A stretch of DNA of 64,000 nucleotides from an uncultured Collinsella sp. (GCA_959026725.1 CAUFMG010000003.1:1-64000), one strand, 5' to 3'; shown: positions 49,167-58,235, counted from the stretch's first letter. Notes: generated by a model from the sequence alone, not told the origin. A program made the numbers and translations.

Positions 49167-51476
49167 ATGTCATTGACTCCCAACGAGGCATATGCGGCCA
49201 AGCAGCCGTTTGTGGACAAGGAGACGCTCGAGCATATCGTCGAGCAGTTCCCCACGCCGTTTCATCTATACGACGAGGCGGGCATCCGCCGCAACATGCA
49301 AGAAGTGCGCGACGCCTTCGCATGGAACCCGGGCTTTAAGGAATACTTTGCCGTCAAGGCCAATCCCAACCCGGCGCTCATCTCCATTCTCAACGAATAC
49401 GGCTGTGGCTGCGATTGCTCGAGCTATACCGAGCTCATGATCGCCCGCTCGCTGGGCATCACGGGACACGACATCATGTTCTCGTCCAACGACACGCCGG
49501 CGGCGGACTTTGAGCTCGCCGACAAGCTGGGTGCCATCGTCAACTTTGACGACATCAGCCACATTGAGTTCTTTGAGCGCGTTGCGGGGCCCATTCCCAA
49601 GACGGTCAGCTGCCGCTTTAATCCGGGTGGCCTGTTCCAGCTCTCCAATGGCATCATGGATAACCCCGGCGACTCCAAATACGGCATGACCACCGAGCAA
49701 CTCTCCGAGGCCTTCCGCATGCTCAAGGCCAAGGGTGCCGAGGACTTTGGTATCCACGCATTCCTTGCCAGCAACACCGTCACCAACGACTACTACCCCA
49801 AGCTTGCGCGCATCCTCTTTGAGCTTGCCGTGCGCCTGGAGCGCGAGACCGGCGCACACGTCGCCTTCATCAATCTGTCCGGCGGCGTCGGCATCCCCTA
49901 TCTGCCCGAACAGCAGGCCAACGACATTCACGCCATCGGCGAGGGGGTACACACGGCATACGACGAGATCCTGGTTCCTGCCGGCATGGGCGATGTGGCC
50001 ATCTGCACCGAGATGGGCCGCTTTATGATGGGCCCCTACGGCTGCCTGGTCACCAAGGCCATCCACGAGAAGCAGATCTACAAGGACTATATCGGTGTCG
50101 ACGCAAGCGCCGTCGATCTGATTCGCCCTGCCATGTATGGCGCCTACCACCACATTACGGTGATGGGCCAGCCGGGTGGCGCCGACAAGACCGTAGCACC
50201 GGTCACAAACACGTACGACATTACGGGCAATCTGTGCGAGAACAACGATAAGTTCGCTATCGACCGCGAGCTGCCGCAGATCGACATGGGTGATGTACTC
50301 GTGATCCACGATACCGGCGCACATGGCTACTCCATGGGCTACAACTACAACGGCCGTCTGCGCTCCGCCGAGGTTCTGCTGCGCCCCGATGGCTCGGCCG
50401 ACCTCATCCGACGCGCCGAGCGCCCGGGCGATTATTTTGCCACGCTCGACGTGTTGCCGTGCGGCCGTGAGCTACTGGCCAAATCGCGTGCCGAAAGCGC
50501 CCGCCGTCGCGCCCAGGACGAACGCCTGGCCGTCGCCGCTCAGTGGAACAAACGCATCCAGATCGCGGAAGCGAAGGAGAAGAACATGGACATCCGTAAT
50601 CTCGAGGGCTCAATCGTCGCCCTCGTCACGCCGTTTAAAAAGGACGGCAGCGTCAACTTTGACGCACTCGAGCGCCTTATCGATTTCCACCTGCAAAATG
50701 GCACCGACGCCATCCTCACCCTGGGCACCACCGGCGAGAGCGCCACGATGACCGATGACGAGGACAACTCCGTCGTCGCCGCCGTGGTCAAGCAGGTTGC
50801 AGGCCGCGTCCCCGTCATCGCCGGCTCGGGCTCCAACTCCACGCAGACGATGCTCACCAAGTCGCTCACCTACCAGGGCCTGGGCGCCGACGGCCTGCTG
50901 CTCATCACCCCCTACTACAACAAGTCCAACGAGGAGGGCATTTACCAGCACTTTAAGACCGTAGCCGATGCGGTGGACATCCCCTGCATCTTGTACAACA
51001 TCCCCGGTCGTTGCGGCTGCGGCATCAGCGAGCGCAATGTCGAGCGCCTGGCCGCACACCCCAACATCATGGGTATCAAGGAGGCCTCGGGCAACGTCGC
51101 CTATGCCGCCAAGATCGCGCACCTGCTGTCCAACGACTTCCGCATGTATTCGGGCGAGGACGCGCTCACCGTACCGCTCATGAGCCTGGGCGCCTCGGGC
51201 ACCATCAGCGTTTGGGCCGACGTGCAGCCGCAACTCGTGCACGACATGTGCCGCGCCTACCTGGACGGTGACGTGGAGCGCGCCCGCGAGATCCAGATTG
51301 CCGGCCAGCCGCTCATCAACGCCCTCTTTAGCGAAGTCAACCCCATCCCCGTTAAGGAAGCGCTCGCCCAGATGGGTATGATCGAGGCCAACTATCGCAT
51401 GCCGCTGTGCCCCATGGCAGACGACACGCGCACCGCACTTACCGATGCTCTGAAGGGAGCTGGTCTGCTTGATTAA
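49167..51476 (+). CDS. lysA-dapA: Diaminopimelate decarboxylase fused to dihydrodipicolinate synthase
   Basis: One 769-aa frame with no stop between two complete enzymes. LysA part (1-433): PLP Lys in AVKANPNP, HAFLAS-type histidine segment, NLSGGVGI, CTEMGR, CENNDKF. A 40-residue charged helix (434-473) links to DapA (474-769): ALVTPF, TLGTTGE, Tyr in ITPYYNK, Schiff-base Lys in GIKEASG. DapA normally starts at its own Met and Met474 (50586) fits this with GAAGGAG 6 nt upstream, so both a fusion protein and free DapA are possible. First and last plus precursor steps of lysine synthesis are thus tied together under the riboswitch. Confidence 0.93.
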   Translation: MSLTPNEAYAAKQPFVDKETLEHIVEQFPTPFHLYDEAGIRRNMQEVRDAFAWNPGFKEYFAVKANPNPALISILNEYGCGCDCSSYTELMIARSLGITGHDIMFSSNDTPAADFELADKLGAIVNFDDISHIEFFERVAGPIPKTVSCRFNPGGLFQLSNGIMDNPGDSKYGMTTEQLSEAFRMLKAKGAEDFGIHAFLASNTVTNDYYPKLARILFELAVRLERETGAHVAFINLSGGVGIPYLPEQQANDIHAIGEGVHTAYDEILVPAGMGDVAICTEMGRFMMGPYGCLVTKAIHEKQIYKDYIGVDASAVDLIRPAMYGAYHHITVMGQPGGADKTVAPVTNTYDITGNLCENNDKFAIDRELPQIDMGDVLVIHDTGAHGYSMGYNYNGRLRSAEVLLRPDGSADLIRRAERPGDYFATLDVLPCGRELLAKSRAESARRRAQDERLAVAAQWNKRIQIAEAKEKNMDIRNLEGSIVALVTPFKKDGSVNFDALERLIDFHLQNGTDAILTLGTTGESATMTDDEDNSVVAAVVKQVAGRVPVIAGSGSNSTQTMLTKSLTYQGLGADGLLLITPYYNKSNEEGIYQHFKTVADAVDIPCILYNIPGRCGCGISERNVERLAAHPNIMGIKEASGNVAYAAKIAHLLSNDFRMYSGEDALTVPLMSLGASGTISVWADVQPQLVHDMCRAYLDGDVERAREIQIAGQPLINALFSEVNPIPVKEALAQMGMIEANYRMPLCPMADDTRTALTDALKGAGLLD
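50572..50588 (+). promoter_or_regulatory. Internal ribosome site for dapA within the fusion
   Basis: GAAGGAGAAGAAC immediately before the ATG at 50586 is a near-ideal Shine-Dalgarno with 6-nt spacing. It reads as EAKEKN in the fusion frame. Free DapA of 296 aa would have the standard length. Confidence 0.75.
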
Positions 51477-52209
51477 GACCGTCATTATGGGAACGGGCCG
51501 CATGGGCTCGCTCATCCGCACCACTGCCGAGAGCATCGTTGATGCCGCCGGTCAGCCCGTCTTTGATATCGTCGCCCAGATCGGCTTTGATCTGACCGAG
51601 CTCGAGAGCGCTCCGGCCGCCGATGTGATCATCGACTTCTCGAACGTCGCGACCTTTGATGCCGTCGTTGCCTATGTCGAGCGTACGGGCGCCGCACTCG
51701 TTTCCGGCACCACTGGCTACACGCCTGAGCAGATGGACCGCCTACGCGAGCTGGGCCAGAACGCCCGCGTCATGCACTCGAGCAACTACTCCATCGGCAT
51801 CGCCGCTCTGCGCCATCTGGTGGCCCAGGCCACGCGCGAGCTGCCCGGCTTTGACTGCGAGATCGTCGAGACGCACCACAACCAAAAGGTCGATGCCCCC
51901 AGCGGCACCGCCAAGCTACTGCTCGACGCCGTGGTCGAGGCCGAGCCCGAGACCGGCTATCACCCCGTCTACGGCCGCGAGGGCATGTGCGGTGCACGCG
52001 ATCCCAAGGAGATCGGCATGCACTCGCTGCGCGGCGGCACCGTCGCCGGCGTGCACGAGGTGAGTTTCTTTGGCCAGGACGAGGAGGTCACGCTCACCCA
52101 CCGCGCCACAAGCCGTCAGATTTTTGTCAACGGCGCTCTGGCCGCCGCTCAGAAGCTCGTCGTCCGTGATCCCGGCTTCTACACCTTCGACCAGGTCATG
52201 TTCGCCTAG
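51469..52209 (+). CDS. dapB: 4-hydroxy-tetrahydrodipicolinate reductase
   Basis: 246 aa. TTG start at 51469, overlapping the dapA stop by 8 nt, with AAGGGAG 9 nt upstream. N-terminal VIMGTGRMG is the nucleotide-binding glycine loop; ETHHNQKVDAPSGTA holds the catalytic His and Lys; GMHSLRGGTVAGVHEV is also family-typical. NAD(P)H-dependent reduction in lysine synthesis. The N-terminal domain is compact (family often 245-270 aa). Confidence 0.95.
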   Translation: MIKTVIMGTGRMGSLIRTTAESIVDAAGQPVFDIVAQIGFDLTELESAPAADVIIDFSNVATFDAVVAYVERTGAALVSGTTGYTPEQMDRLRELGQNARVMHSSNYSIGIAALRHLVAQATRELPGFDCEIVETHHNQKVDAPSGTAKLLLDAVVEAEPETGYHPVYGREGMCGARDPKEIGMHSLRGGTVAGVHEVSFFGQDEEVTLTHRATSRQIFVNGALAAAQKLVVRDPGFYTFDQVMFA

Positions 52210-52248
52210 CCAATCATTAACCAAGCCCAGCTAAAGGAGAAACAAGAT

Positions 52249-52968
52249 ATGAGCAACGCAGCCGAGATGGATGCACAGGAGATTATCAACTACATCGCCA
52301 CCGCGCCCAAGAAGACGCCCGTCAAGCTGTATGTGCGCGAGAAGCCCGGCATGAAGGTTGCCTGGGGCGATGCGCACGTCTACGGCGGTCGTCGCGGAAA
52401 GACCGTCTTTGGCGACTGGGATGAGCTCAAGACCATCCTCGACGCCAACGCCGATTCCATCGACTACTACGACGTGGAGAATGACTGCCGCAACTCCGCC
52501 GTCCCCATGCTCGACCTTAAGGGTATCAACGCCCGCATCGAGCCGGGCGCGATCATCCGCGACCGCGTCGAGATCGGCGACCGCGCCGTCATCATGATGG
52601 GCGCCATCATCAACATCGGCTCCGTTATCGGCGAGGGTTCCATGATCGATATGGGCGCCGTGCTGGGCGGCCGCGCCACCGTGGGCAAGAACTGCCACAT
52701 CGGTGCCGGCACCGTGCTGGCGGGCGTCGTTGAGCCCGCGAGCGCCACGCCCGTCATCATCGAGGACGATGTCATGATTGGCGCCAACGCCGTGGTCCTG
52801 GAGGGCGTGCGCGTGGGCAAGGGCGCCGTCGTGGCCGCCGGTGCCGTGTGCGTCGAGGACGTCCCCGCCGGCGCCGTCGTGGCCGGCATTCCCGCCCGCG
52901 TCATCAAGATGCGCGACGAGAAGACCGACAGCAAGACCGGTCTCGAGGAAGGTCTGCGCCAGCTTTAA
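52249..52968 (+). CDS. dapH: Tetrahydrodipicolinate N-acetyltransferase
   Basis: 239 aa hexapeptide-repeat acyltransferase. N-terminal helical domain DAQEIINYIATAPKKTPVKLYV, then a left-handed beta helix of isoleucine-patch repeats (ARIEPGAIIRDRVEIGDRAVIMMGAIINIGSVIGEG ... VGKNCHIGAGTVLAG), and the family tail VPAGAVVAGIPARVIK. The acetylase route is indicated by the DapH/YkuQ-like N-terminus. TAAAGGAG precedes the ATG. Last gene of the riboswitch operon; repeat A3 begins 2 nt after its stop. Confidence 0.95.
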   Translation: MSNAAEMDAQEIINYIATAPKKTPVKLYVREKPGMKVAWGDAHVYGGRRGKTVFGDWDELKTILDANADSIDYYDVENDCRNSAVPMLDLKGINARIEPGAIIRDRVEIGDRAVIMMGAIINIGSVIGEGSMIDMGAVLGGRATVGKNCHIGAGTVLAGVVEPASATPVIIEDDVMIGANAVVLEGVRVGKGAVVAAGAVCVEDVPAGAVVAGIPARVIKMRDEKTDSKTGLEEGLRQL

Positions 52969-52970
52969 CA

Positions 52971-53108
52971 GTTACGGCGTTTTACCAAACGCCGTAACGA
53001 CTCGACGCTGCAAACGCCCCTAGGCGGCAATCTGACGTTCAATCGTCGGTCGCGTACCAAAGTACGCTTCCCTCCTCTTTCACGTCACCTTGCTCGCCTA
53101 GGGGCGTT
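52971..53108 (-). repeat. Structured repeat family A, copy A3
   Basis: On minus: outer helix GCCTAGGGGCGTT side 53096-53108 with 53013-53025, perfect 13 bp; middle helix TGACGT/ACGTCA; loop GAAAGAGGAG opposite CGACGATTGAA; inner hairpin GCGTAC-TTTG-GTACGC (53052-53067); then GCAGCGTCGAG and trailing hairpin GTTACGGCGTTT...AAACGCCGTAAC (52971-52998), directly after the dapH stop. Confidence 0.82.
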
Positions 53109-53152
53109 TTCGCTGACTCATGCTCAACTTGCGGGGTAATTCACCCACGAGC

Positions 53153-53188
53153 AAGGAGGCCGAAATCCCAAAGGACTTCGGCCTCCTT
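53153..53188. terminator. Bidirectional terminator
   Basis: 12-bp stem AAGGAGGCCGAA/TTCGGCCTCCTT between the lysine operon and the convergent small gene. Confidence 0.8.
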
Positions 53189-53192
53189 CATC

Positions 53193-53384
53193 TCAGTCAG
53201 AAATCGCATCAGAATCCATTGACTCAAACCCCGTGAGCTCCTCAGGAGTTAAGGCGTCCTCAAACGGAATAAACTCGTGCGGACCATTTTTGATTCGGTC
53301 CGCCGCGATGCGATTAATCTCAAGTTCGCGTAGACACTGCAGCGCGCCGTACATTTCCTCATAGGCAGCATAGTCGATAATCAC
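53193..53384 (-). CDS. 63-aa protein resembling the C-terminus of Phd/YefM antitoxins
   Basis: VIIDYAAYEEMYGALQCLRELEINRIAADRIKNGPHEF matches in style the tail of Phd/YefM antitoxins, where a short beta strand ending in a Tyr and a helix precede a disordered toxin-binding end. The usual N-terminal DNA-binding half is absent. GTG start, 5 nt after the stop of the nucleoid-associated protein gene and without a clear ribosome site, so it depends on read-through translation or is a remnant. Confidence 0.4.
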   Translation of the reverse strand: MIIDYAAYEEMYGALQCLRELEINRIAADRIKNGPHEFIPFEDALTPEELTGFESMDSDAISD

Positions 53385-53389
53385 GGTAT

Positions 53390-54394
53390 CTATCGATTCT
53401 CGATGCTTCCGATGTTCTTGAGCTCGATGGAGATGAGGCCGTTGGGCTCGTTGACGAACTCGATGTACTCGGAGTTCGAGCCCATCTCGGCCGGGAAGCT
53501 GATCTCGATACCCGTATCGGTACGAATCTTGTGATTGCGCACTGCCGCGCGCTCGACCTGCTTGCGCTCCACAGGCACACGCTCGGGCACCTTCTCCTCG
53601 GTCAGCGCCGCACGCACGCTCTCTTTGATGACCGGCTCGTCCTCAAAGACCTCGTCGACGATATCCCAGGGCGGCAGTTCCTCGTCGTCTTCGACCTTCT
53701 CGGCTACAGCGGCTTTGACCTTGGCGAGCGCCACAGCCGCGTTGGCGCCGTGTTCCTCGGCAACCTCCTCGACCACGCGTGTCACGGTGTCGATGACCTC
53801 CTTGCCCGATACGCCCGTGTCGCACTGGAGCAGGCCGTCGGGAATGAGCATACGATCCTCGCCGGCAATCTTGCGCTTCTTATCCACATAGCCGATCTCC
53901 ATAGTGCTCGCGCGCACGATGGCGTAGCTCGGCACCTTTTGGGAAGGATTCGGCAGAATAGCATAGTGGCGCGCGATGTCGTTGCGCACCTCGCCCTCCT
54001 CGCGGCCCACCTCGTGCATAAAGGCCTGCTTGGACCCAAGTAACATGACAGCAAACCAGCGGGCGTCCTCATCGTCGTCAAAGTCCGCCACAAGCACGTC
54101 GGTAGACTCGGCCTTTTCGGCCTTGGCAAGCTCCGAGGAGATGAACTCCGCAATCTGCTGCGACAGGTCCACGAATTCGCGCTCGCCAAAGAAATAGCCC
54201 TTGAGTTCACCGCCGAATGCGGAGTTCTCGGCAAACGTGGCGCGCTTGTTATCGGCAGACGTGCGGGCGCGACGCAGATGCGTGGTCACGAAGTTGCGCA
54301 CGGTGCGACTCTCGATATCGAGCTCGCGCTGGCTCATGACGTTGACGGCCGAGTCAAAGTCCAGGATATGCAGGATTGCGTGATTGATTTTCAT
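53390..54394 (-). CDS. Nucleoid-associated protein, YejK/NdpA family
   Basis: 334 aa if ATG 54394 is used (54403 is three codons further). KINHAILHILDFDSAVNVMSQRELD and FGGELKGYFFGEREFVDLSQQIAEFI are typical of the NdpA domain, as is YAILPNPSQKVPSYAIV. A charged central region (VAEKVEDDEELPPWDIVDEV) precedes a beta-rich C-terminus. Family members bind DNA or RNA in the nucleoid; specific role unclear. Confidence 0.82.
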   Translation of the reverse strand: MKINHAILHILDFDSAVNVMSQRELDIESRTVRNFVTTHLRRARTSADNKRATFAENSAFGGELKGYFFGEREFVDLSQQIAEFISSELAKAEKAESTDVLVADFDDDEDARWFAVMLLGSKQAFMHEVGREEGEVRNDIARHYAILPNPSQKVPSYAIVRASTMEIGYVDKKRKIAGEDRMLIPDGLLQCDTGVSGKEVIDTVTRVVEEVAEEHGANAAVALAKVKAAVAEKVEDDEELPPWDIVDEVFEDEPVIKESVRAALTEEKVPERVPVERKQVERAAVRNHKIRTDTGIEISFPAEMGSNSEYIEFVNEPNGLISIELKNIGSIENR

Positions 54395-54485
54395 ATACGG
54401 CATTCCGTTCTAGATCGATTTCAGCACGAATCAGTATAGCGGTCGTGCCCGCCCCAATGCACCAACATGCCCCTTTGCACCAGCG

Positions 54486-55646
54486 TTAGCGCAGGAGCTC
54501 GGACTGCCACGCCTCGAGCTGCTCTGCCAGGCTCTTGCCGGCAGCAGGAACGTTGAGCTCGGAACGCTTGGGCAGCAGGGCGCATTTAAGAATTGCGACG
54601 ACGGTCTGCGAGATGAAACGGCGCGTATCTTTGTCGAAGCTCTGAGCAGCCTGGAGCATCACCGGCAGGCTCTCGCGCAAATTCCCTGCGATATCTGCGA
54701 ACCGTTCGGCCCCTGTGGCTTCAAACACGGAGAACAACGCATCTACAAAGCGCTCGCGCTCGGCAGGCCCCACTGCAAGCAGCATCTCGCGAATAGAGCT
54801 ATCGACGTATCGAGCGCCGGCAGACAGACGCTCGCAATACACAAAGTCGTAGTCGTCAACGACCCAGCTAAAGGGATTGTGCTGCAGCAGACTGAATTCG
54901 GTGCTCTCGACAATGGCGTAATCTTCCTGCGTCTCGAACATCATGCCGAAAATCGAAGACTGGGGCAGGGTCTTGTCGATGCGGCCGGAAAGACCTGCGA
55001 AGGCGTCACCGCTCAGGAACTCCTCGACAAAGCCGGGGCCATCGTGGGAGAAGACCCGTTCGATCCGGTCGCCAGCAGCGTCAGAGCGCATCGCCGCGCC
55101 ATACACCGCCAAGTTTCCGCCCTTGGAATGGCCTCCGCACAAGAGCGGACCATCAATCGCGGCCACCGCCTCGTCCACATAGCGCGCCGCAGATTCCTGG
55201 GCCGGCACAGGACACCGGAAAGCCATGTTAAAGTCCTCTTTCCAGCCCACGATCGTACTGTCGGTCCCGCGGAAGGAAAGGTAGCTAAATCCCGCCGGGA
55301 ATCGGAACGTCATGGCCGCAAACTGCTCCGTCGTTGCCACATCGTTCACGGCACGATAACCGCACACGCGCACGCCACGGTAGCGAGGGCTTGCCGCCAC
55401 AGCCTCCAGTAAGGCACGGCTCCCCTCCGGATCCCACAGGTCGCCAATCATCTCCGGGTAGCACTCCGCGCGCAGAAGCTCGCGCACGTCCAGTCCCTGC
55501 CAGCCGGCAAGCTCCAGCATATCCCCCGGCAAGCGCAAATACGACAGCCATGCAAACACCAGGCTGTCCACCGCGCAGAACGTCCGCTCCTCAAACGAAT
55601 CAAACGCCGTCTGGGCATAGGTCAAAAAGTTAGGCGAATCCGACAT
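54486..55646 (-). CDS. Mbeg1-like (DUF2974) alpha/beta hydrolase
   Basis: 386 aa. FLTYAQTAFDSFEERTFCAVDSLVFAWLSY is the DUF2974 opening; YLSFRGTDSTIVGWKEDFNMAF and nucleophile elbow GGHSKGGNLAVYGA mark an alpha/beta hydrolase with Ser nucleophile (GHSKG). HDGPGF follows. Substrate unknown, lipase-like. Ribosome site GGGAGGG. Repeat family C lies upstream. Confidence 0.85.
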   Translation of the reverse strand: MSDSPNFLTYAQTAFDSFEERTFCAVDSLVFAWLSYLRLPGDMLELAGWQGLDVRELLRAECYPEMIGDLWDPEGSRALLEAVAASPRYRGVRVCGYRAVNDVATTEQFAAMTFRFPAGFSYLSFRGTDSTIVGWKEDFNMAFRCPVPAQESAARYVDEAVAAIDGPLLCGGHSKGGNLAVYGAAMRSDAAGDRIERVFSHDGPGFVEEFLSGDAFAGLSGRIDKTLPQSSIFGMMFETQEDYAIVESTEFSLLQHNPFSWVVDDYDFVYCERLSAGARYVDSSIREMLLAVGPAERERFVDALFSVFEATGAERFADIAGNLRESLPVMLQAAQSFDKDTRRFISQTVVAILKCALLPKRSELNVPAAGKSLAEQLEAWQSELLR

Positions 55647-55662
55647 GGCCCTCCCATCAACA

Positions 55663-55730
55663 ATGGTGCATTGGGGTCAGGTTCGTTTGCACCAATCGCG
55701 CCCCTTTTGGTGCAAACAAACCTGACCCAA
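55663..55730. repeat. REP-like inverted repeat (family C)
   Basis: TTGGGGTCAGGTTCG... (55671-55695) pairs with 55707-55730 over about 23 bp with one mismatch. Half of it recurs at 5323-5357, about 50 kb away. Confidence 0.65.
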
Positions 55731-55732
55731 AT

Positions 55733-55771
55733 GCAAAAAAAGGCGCCCGGGCCGTGGGGCCTGAGCGCCTT
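55733..55771 (-). terminator. Terminator of L-lactate dehydrogenase
   Basis: AAGGCGC.CAGGCCCC/GGGGCCTGAGCGCCTT-type stem followed on minus by TTTTTTT. Confidence 0.88.
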
Positions 55772-55801
55772 CATTGTAGCTTGCTGGCAAACGAGCCGGA
55801 T

Positions 55802-56752
55802 TTAGCAGGAGAAGTCGACGCTGTCGATGATATCCTTGAGGGCCTTGGCGGAGGCGGTGAGCTCATGCTGCTCGTCATCGTTCAGCGGCACGGGTACGCG
55901 GCAGACGACGCCGTCGCGGCCAACGACCGTCGGCATGGAGATGGCCAGATCGGACAGGCCATACTCGCCCACCATGAGCGAGGAGACAGGCAGAACGGTC
56001 TGCTCATCGCGCATGACGGCAGTGCAGATGCGCTTGACGGCCATGGCAACGCCATAGTAGGTAGCGTGCTTCTTCTCGATGATGGTGTAGGCGGAGTTCT
56101 TGACGTCCTCGGCGATACGCTTCTCGGCAGCCTCGTGCTCCAGATGACCGTGAAGCTCGCAGAAGGTGTTCAGCGGAACGCCAGCAACCTGAGCGCTGGA
56201 CCAAGCGACAAACTCGGAGTCGCCGTGCTCGCCCATGACATAGGCCTGGACATCGCGCGGGTCAACCTCGACGTGGGCACCAAGCATCTGCTGCAGACGG
56301 CCAGTGTCGAGCACGGTGCCGGAGCCGATGACATGGCCCTCGGGCAGGCCGGACATCTTGATGGCGGCATAGGTCAGAACATCGACCGGGTTGGAGACGA
56401 TGAGCAGAATGCCGTCAAAGCCAGACTTCTTAATCTCGGGGATAATGGACTTAAAGATATTGACGTTCTTGTTGACCAGGTCCAGGCGGGTCTCACCGGG
56501 CTTCTGGGCAGCGCCAGCGGTGACGACGATCATGGCGGCGTCGGCGACATCGGAATAATCGCCGGCATAGATCTTCATCGGCTCGGCAAACGTCATGCCG
56601 TGCGCGATATCCAGGGCCTCACCCTCGGCGCGGTTCTTGTCCACGTCGATGAGGACCATCTCGGAGAACAGACCACTCTGCATCAGCGCGAACGCCGAAG
56701 ACGAACCGACGAAACCGCAGCCGACAATAGCGACCTTCTTCTCGTTAACCAT
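55802..56752 (-). CDS. ldh: L-lactate dehydrogenase
   Basis: 316 aa. NAD-binding VAIVGCGFVGSSSAFALM, catalytic His in GEHGDSEF, substrate Arg in AGETRLDL-type KPGETRLDLV, and NPVDVLTY are all present, with GTVLDTGRL typical of L-LDH over malate dehydrogenase (Gln-type specificity residue in AQKPGE). NADH + pyruvate to L-lactate. Start at 56752 with GGGAG 7 nt upstream; the longer frame is spurious. Confidence 0.93.
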   Translation of the reverse strand: MVNEKKVAIVGCGFVGSSSAFALMQSGLFSEMVLIDVDKNRAEGEALDIAHGMTFAEPMKIYAGDYSDVADAAMIVVTAGAAQKPGETRLDLVNKNVNIFKSIIPEIKKSGFDGILLIVSNPVDVLTYAAIKMSGLPEGHVIGSGTVLDTGRLQQMLGAHVEVDPRDVQAYVMGEHGDSEFVAWSSAQVAGVPLNTFCELHGHLEHEAAEKRIAEDVKNSAYTIIEKKHATYYGVAMAVKRICTAVMRDEQTVLPVSSLMVGEYGLSDLAISMPTVVGRDGVVCRVPVPLNDDEQHELTASAKALKDIIDSVDFSC

Positions 56753-56778
56753 TAGAAACTCCCATCTCACTCCACAAA

Positions 56779-56809
56779 CAAGCCGCCCGGGAACGACCCG
56801 AGCGGCTTG
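56779..56809 (-). terminator. Terminator of the aminotransferase
   Basis: CAAGCCGC.CGGG/CCCG.GCGGCTTG stem then TTTGTGG on minus. Confidence 0.7.
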
Positions 56810-56953
56810 CCGTAATCCCAATACATCCAATCGGGACTTTGATTATGCTCCTATTCGCAGCCAAAAATCGACCGTTTACCGAAATTGTTTGCAGGATTCG
56901 TAAAATAACTGCACGAAATCGGTTTCGAGCTATTGACGAGGCGAAATAGCTTT

Positions 56954-58117
56954 CTAATACAGGCCCGCCTCGCGAATGGCCTCGACAGCCAAAGCAATCT
57001 GATCGGGTGGCAGAACCAGCGCCATGCGCACGTGCCCCTCGCCCGAAGGACCAAAGCTCGCGCCCGGCGTCACCACAACGCCGGCCTTCTCCATGAGCTC
57101 CTCGCAAAACGCCATGGAATCGGTGCGACCACCGGGAAGCTTGGCCCACACAAACATAGAGCCATGCGCGTTGGGACGCTCCCAGCCCAGGCCCTCAAGA
57201 CCGTCGCACAGGGCGTCGCGGCGCTCCTGGTACTTCAGACGCTGCGCCTCGACTTCATCGCGCGGACCTTTCAGGCAGGCGATGGCGGCCTTCTGGATCG
57301 GGAAGAACATGCCAAAGTCAATCTGGCTGCGCAGCTTGGCAAAGGCAGAGACCACGTCCTCTCGGCCGACCAAAAAGCCGATACGGGCACCGGTGACGTT
57401 AAACGACTTGGAAAGCGAGAAGAACTCGACGCCCACCTCGAGCGCACCGGGATACTGCAAGAAGCTGCCGCCGGGCTCGCCGTCAAACACGATGTCGGAG
57501 TATGCGTTGTCGTGAACGATGAGCAGGTCGTGCTCGCGTGCAAAAGCGATGATCTCCTCGTAGATCTCGGGCGTGCCCACCGAGCCCACCGGGTTCGCGG
57601 GCAGCGACACGATCATATACTTGGCACGATCGGCAACCTCGGGATCGATGCCCGCCACATAGGGCAGGTAATTGTGCTCGGCAACCAACGGATAGTACTC
57701 GAGTTTGGCATCGGCGATTTTGGCGCCCGCCTCGAAGACCGGGTAGCACGGATCGGGCACCAGGATAGTATCGCCCGGATCGAGCAGGGCCAGGCCCAAA
57801 TGACCCACGCCCTCCTGCGTGCCGTTGCACGACTGCACCATGGACGGCGTAATGCCCGAAACGCCGAAGCGGCGCTCATAGTAATCGCACACGGCTTGCT
57901 TGAGCTCGAGCAGGTCGCGCAGGGCATACTTCCACATCTCGGGATCTTGGGCTGCTTGCGTGAGCGCCTCGACCACGTGGTTGTACGGCTTAAAGTCGGG
58001 CGTTCCCACGCTCATGTTGTAAATGGTCTTGCCCTGAGCCTTCAGCGCAAGCAGTTTGTTGTTGAGCGAGGCGAAGACCTCCGCGCCAAAGCGGTCGAGA
58101 CGCTGCGATGCCTGCAT
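56954..58117 (-). CDS. Class I/II aminotransferase (LL-DAP/aspartate type)
   Basis: 387 aa fold-type I PLP enzyme. RLDRFGAEVFASLNNKLLALKAQGKTIYNMSVGTPDFKP is the aspartate/LL-diaminopimelate aminotransferase-like N-terminus; SCNGTQEGVGHLGLALLDPGD, DNAYSDIV and SLSKSFNVTGARIGF (Schiff-base Lys) complete the active site. Start 58117 with AAAGG 6 nt upstream. A diaminopimelate or alanine/aspartate role is possible; the neighbours do not decide it, and the lysine operon uses an acetylated pathway, which would instead need an N-acetyl-LL-DAP aminotransferase (PatA). Confidence 0.86.
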   Translation of the reverse strand: MQASQRLDRFGAEVFASLNNKLLALKAQGKTIYNMSVGTPDFKPYNHVVEALTQAAQDPEMWKYALRDLLELKQAVCDYYERRFGVSGITPSMVQSCNGTQEGVGHLGLALLDPGDTILVPDPCYPVFEAGAKIADAKLEYYPLVAEHNYLPYVAGIDPEVADRAKYMIVSLPANPVGSVGTPEIYEEIIAFAREHDLLIVHDNAYSDIVFDGEPGGSFLQYPGALEVGVEFFSLSKSFNVTGARIGFLVGREDVVSAFAKLRSQIDFGMFFPIQKAAIACLKGPRDEVEAQRLKYQERRDALCDGLEGLGWERPNAHGSMFVWAKLPGGRTDSMAFCEELMEKAGVVVTPGASFGPSGEGHVRMALVLPPDQIALAVEAIREAGLY

Positions 58118-58142
58118 GGTGCCACCTTTCGATATGAAAAAC

Positions 58143-58166
58143 GCGGCGCTCCGACAAGAGCGCCGC
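58143..58166 (-). terminator. Terminator of nadE
   Basis: GCGGCGCTC/GAGCGCCGC, 6-nt loop, then GTTTTTC on minus, 70 nt past the stop. Confidence 0.85.
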
Positions 58167-58235
58167 GCGATACGGGCCATCAGATTGCAAAAGTGTAACG
58201 CTTACAAACCCCGTATTGGTTCAATTTGGCCAACC

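Noticed and set aside
52971..52998. Plain intrinsic terminator for dapH
   Set aside because: The hairpin has no U-tract and recurs with covariation as the trailing part of family A in two other places, so it belongs to the repeat.
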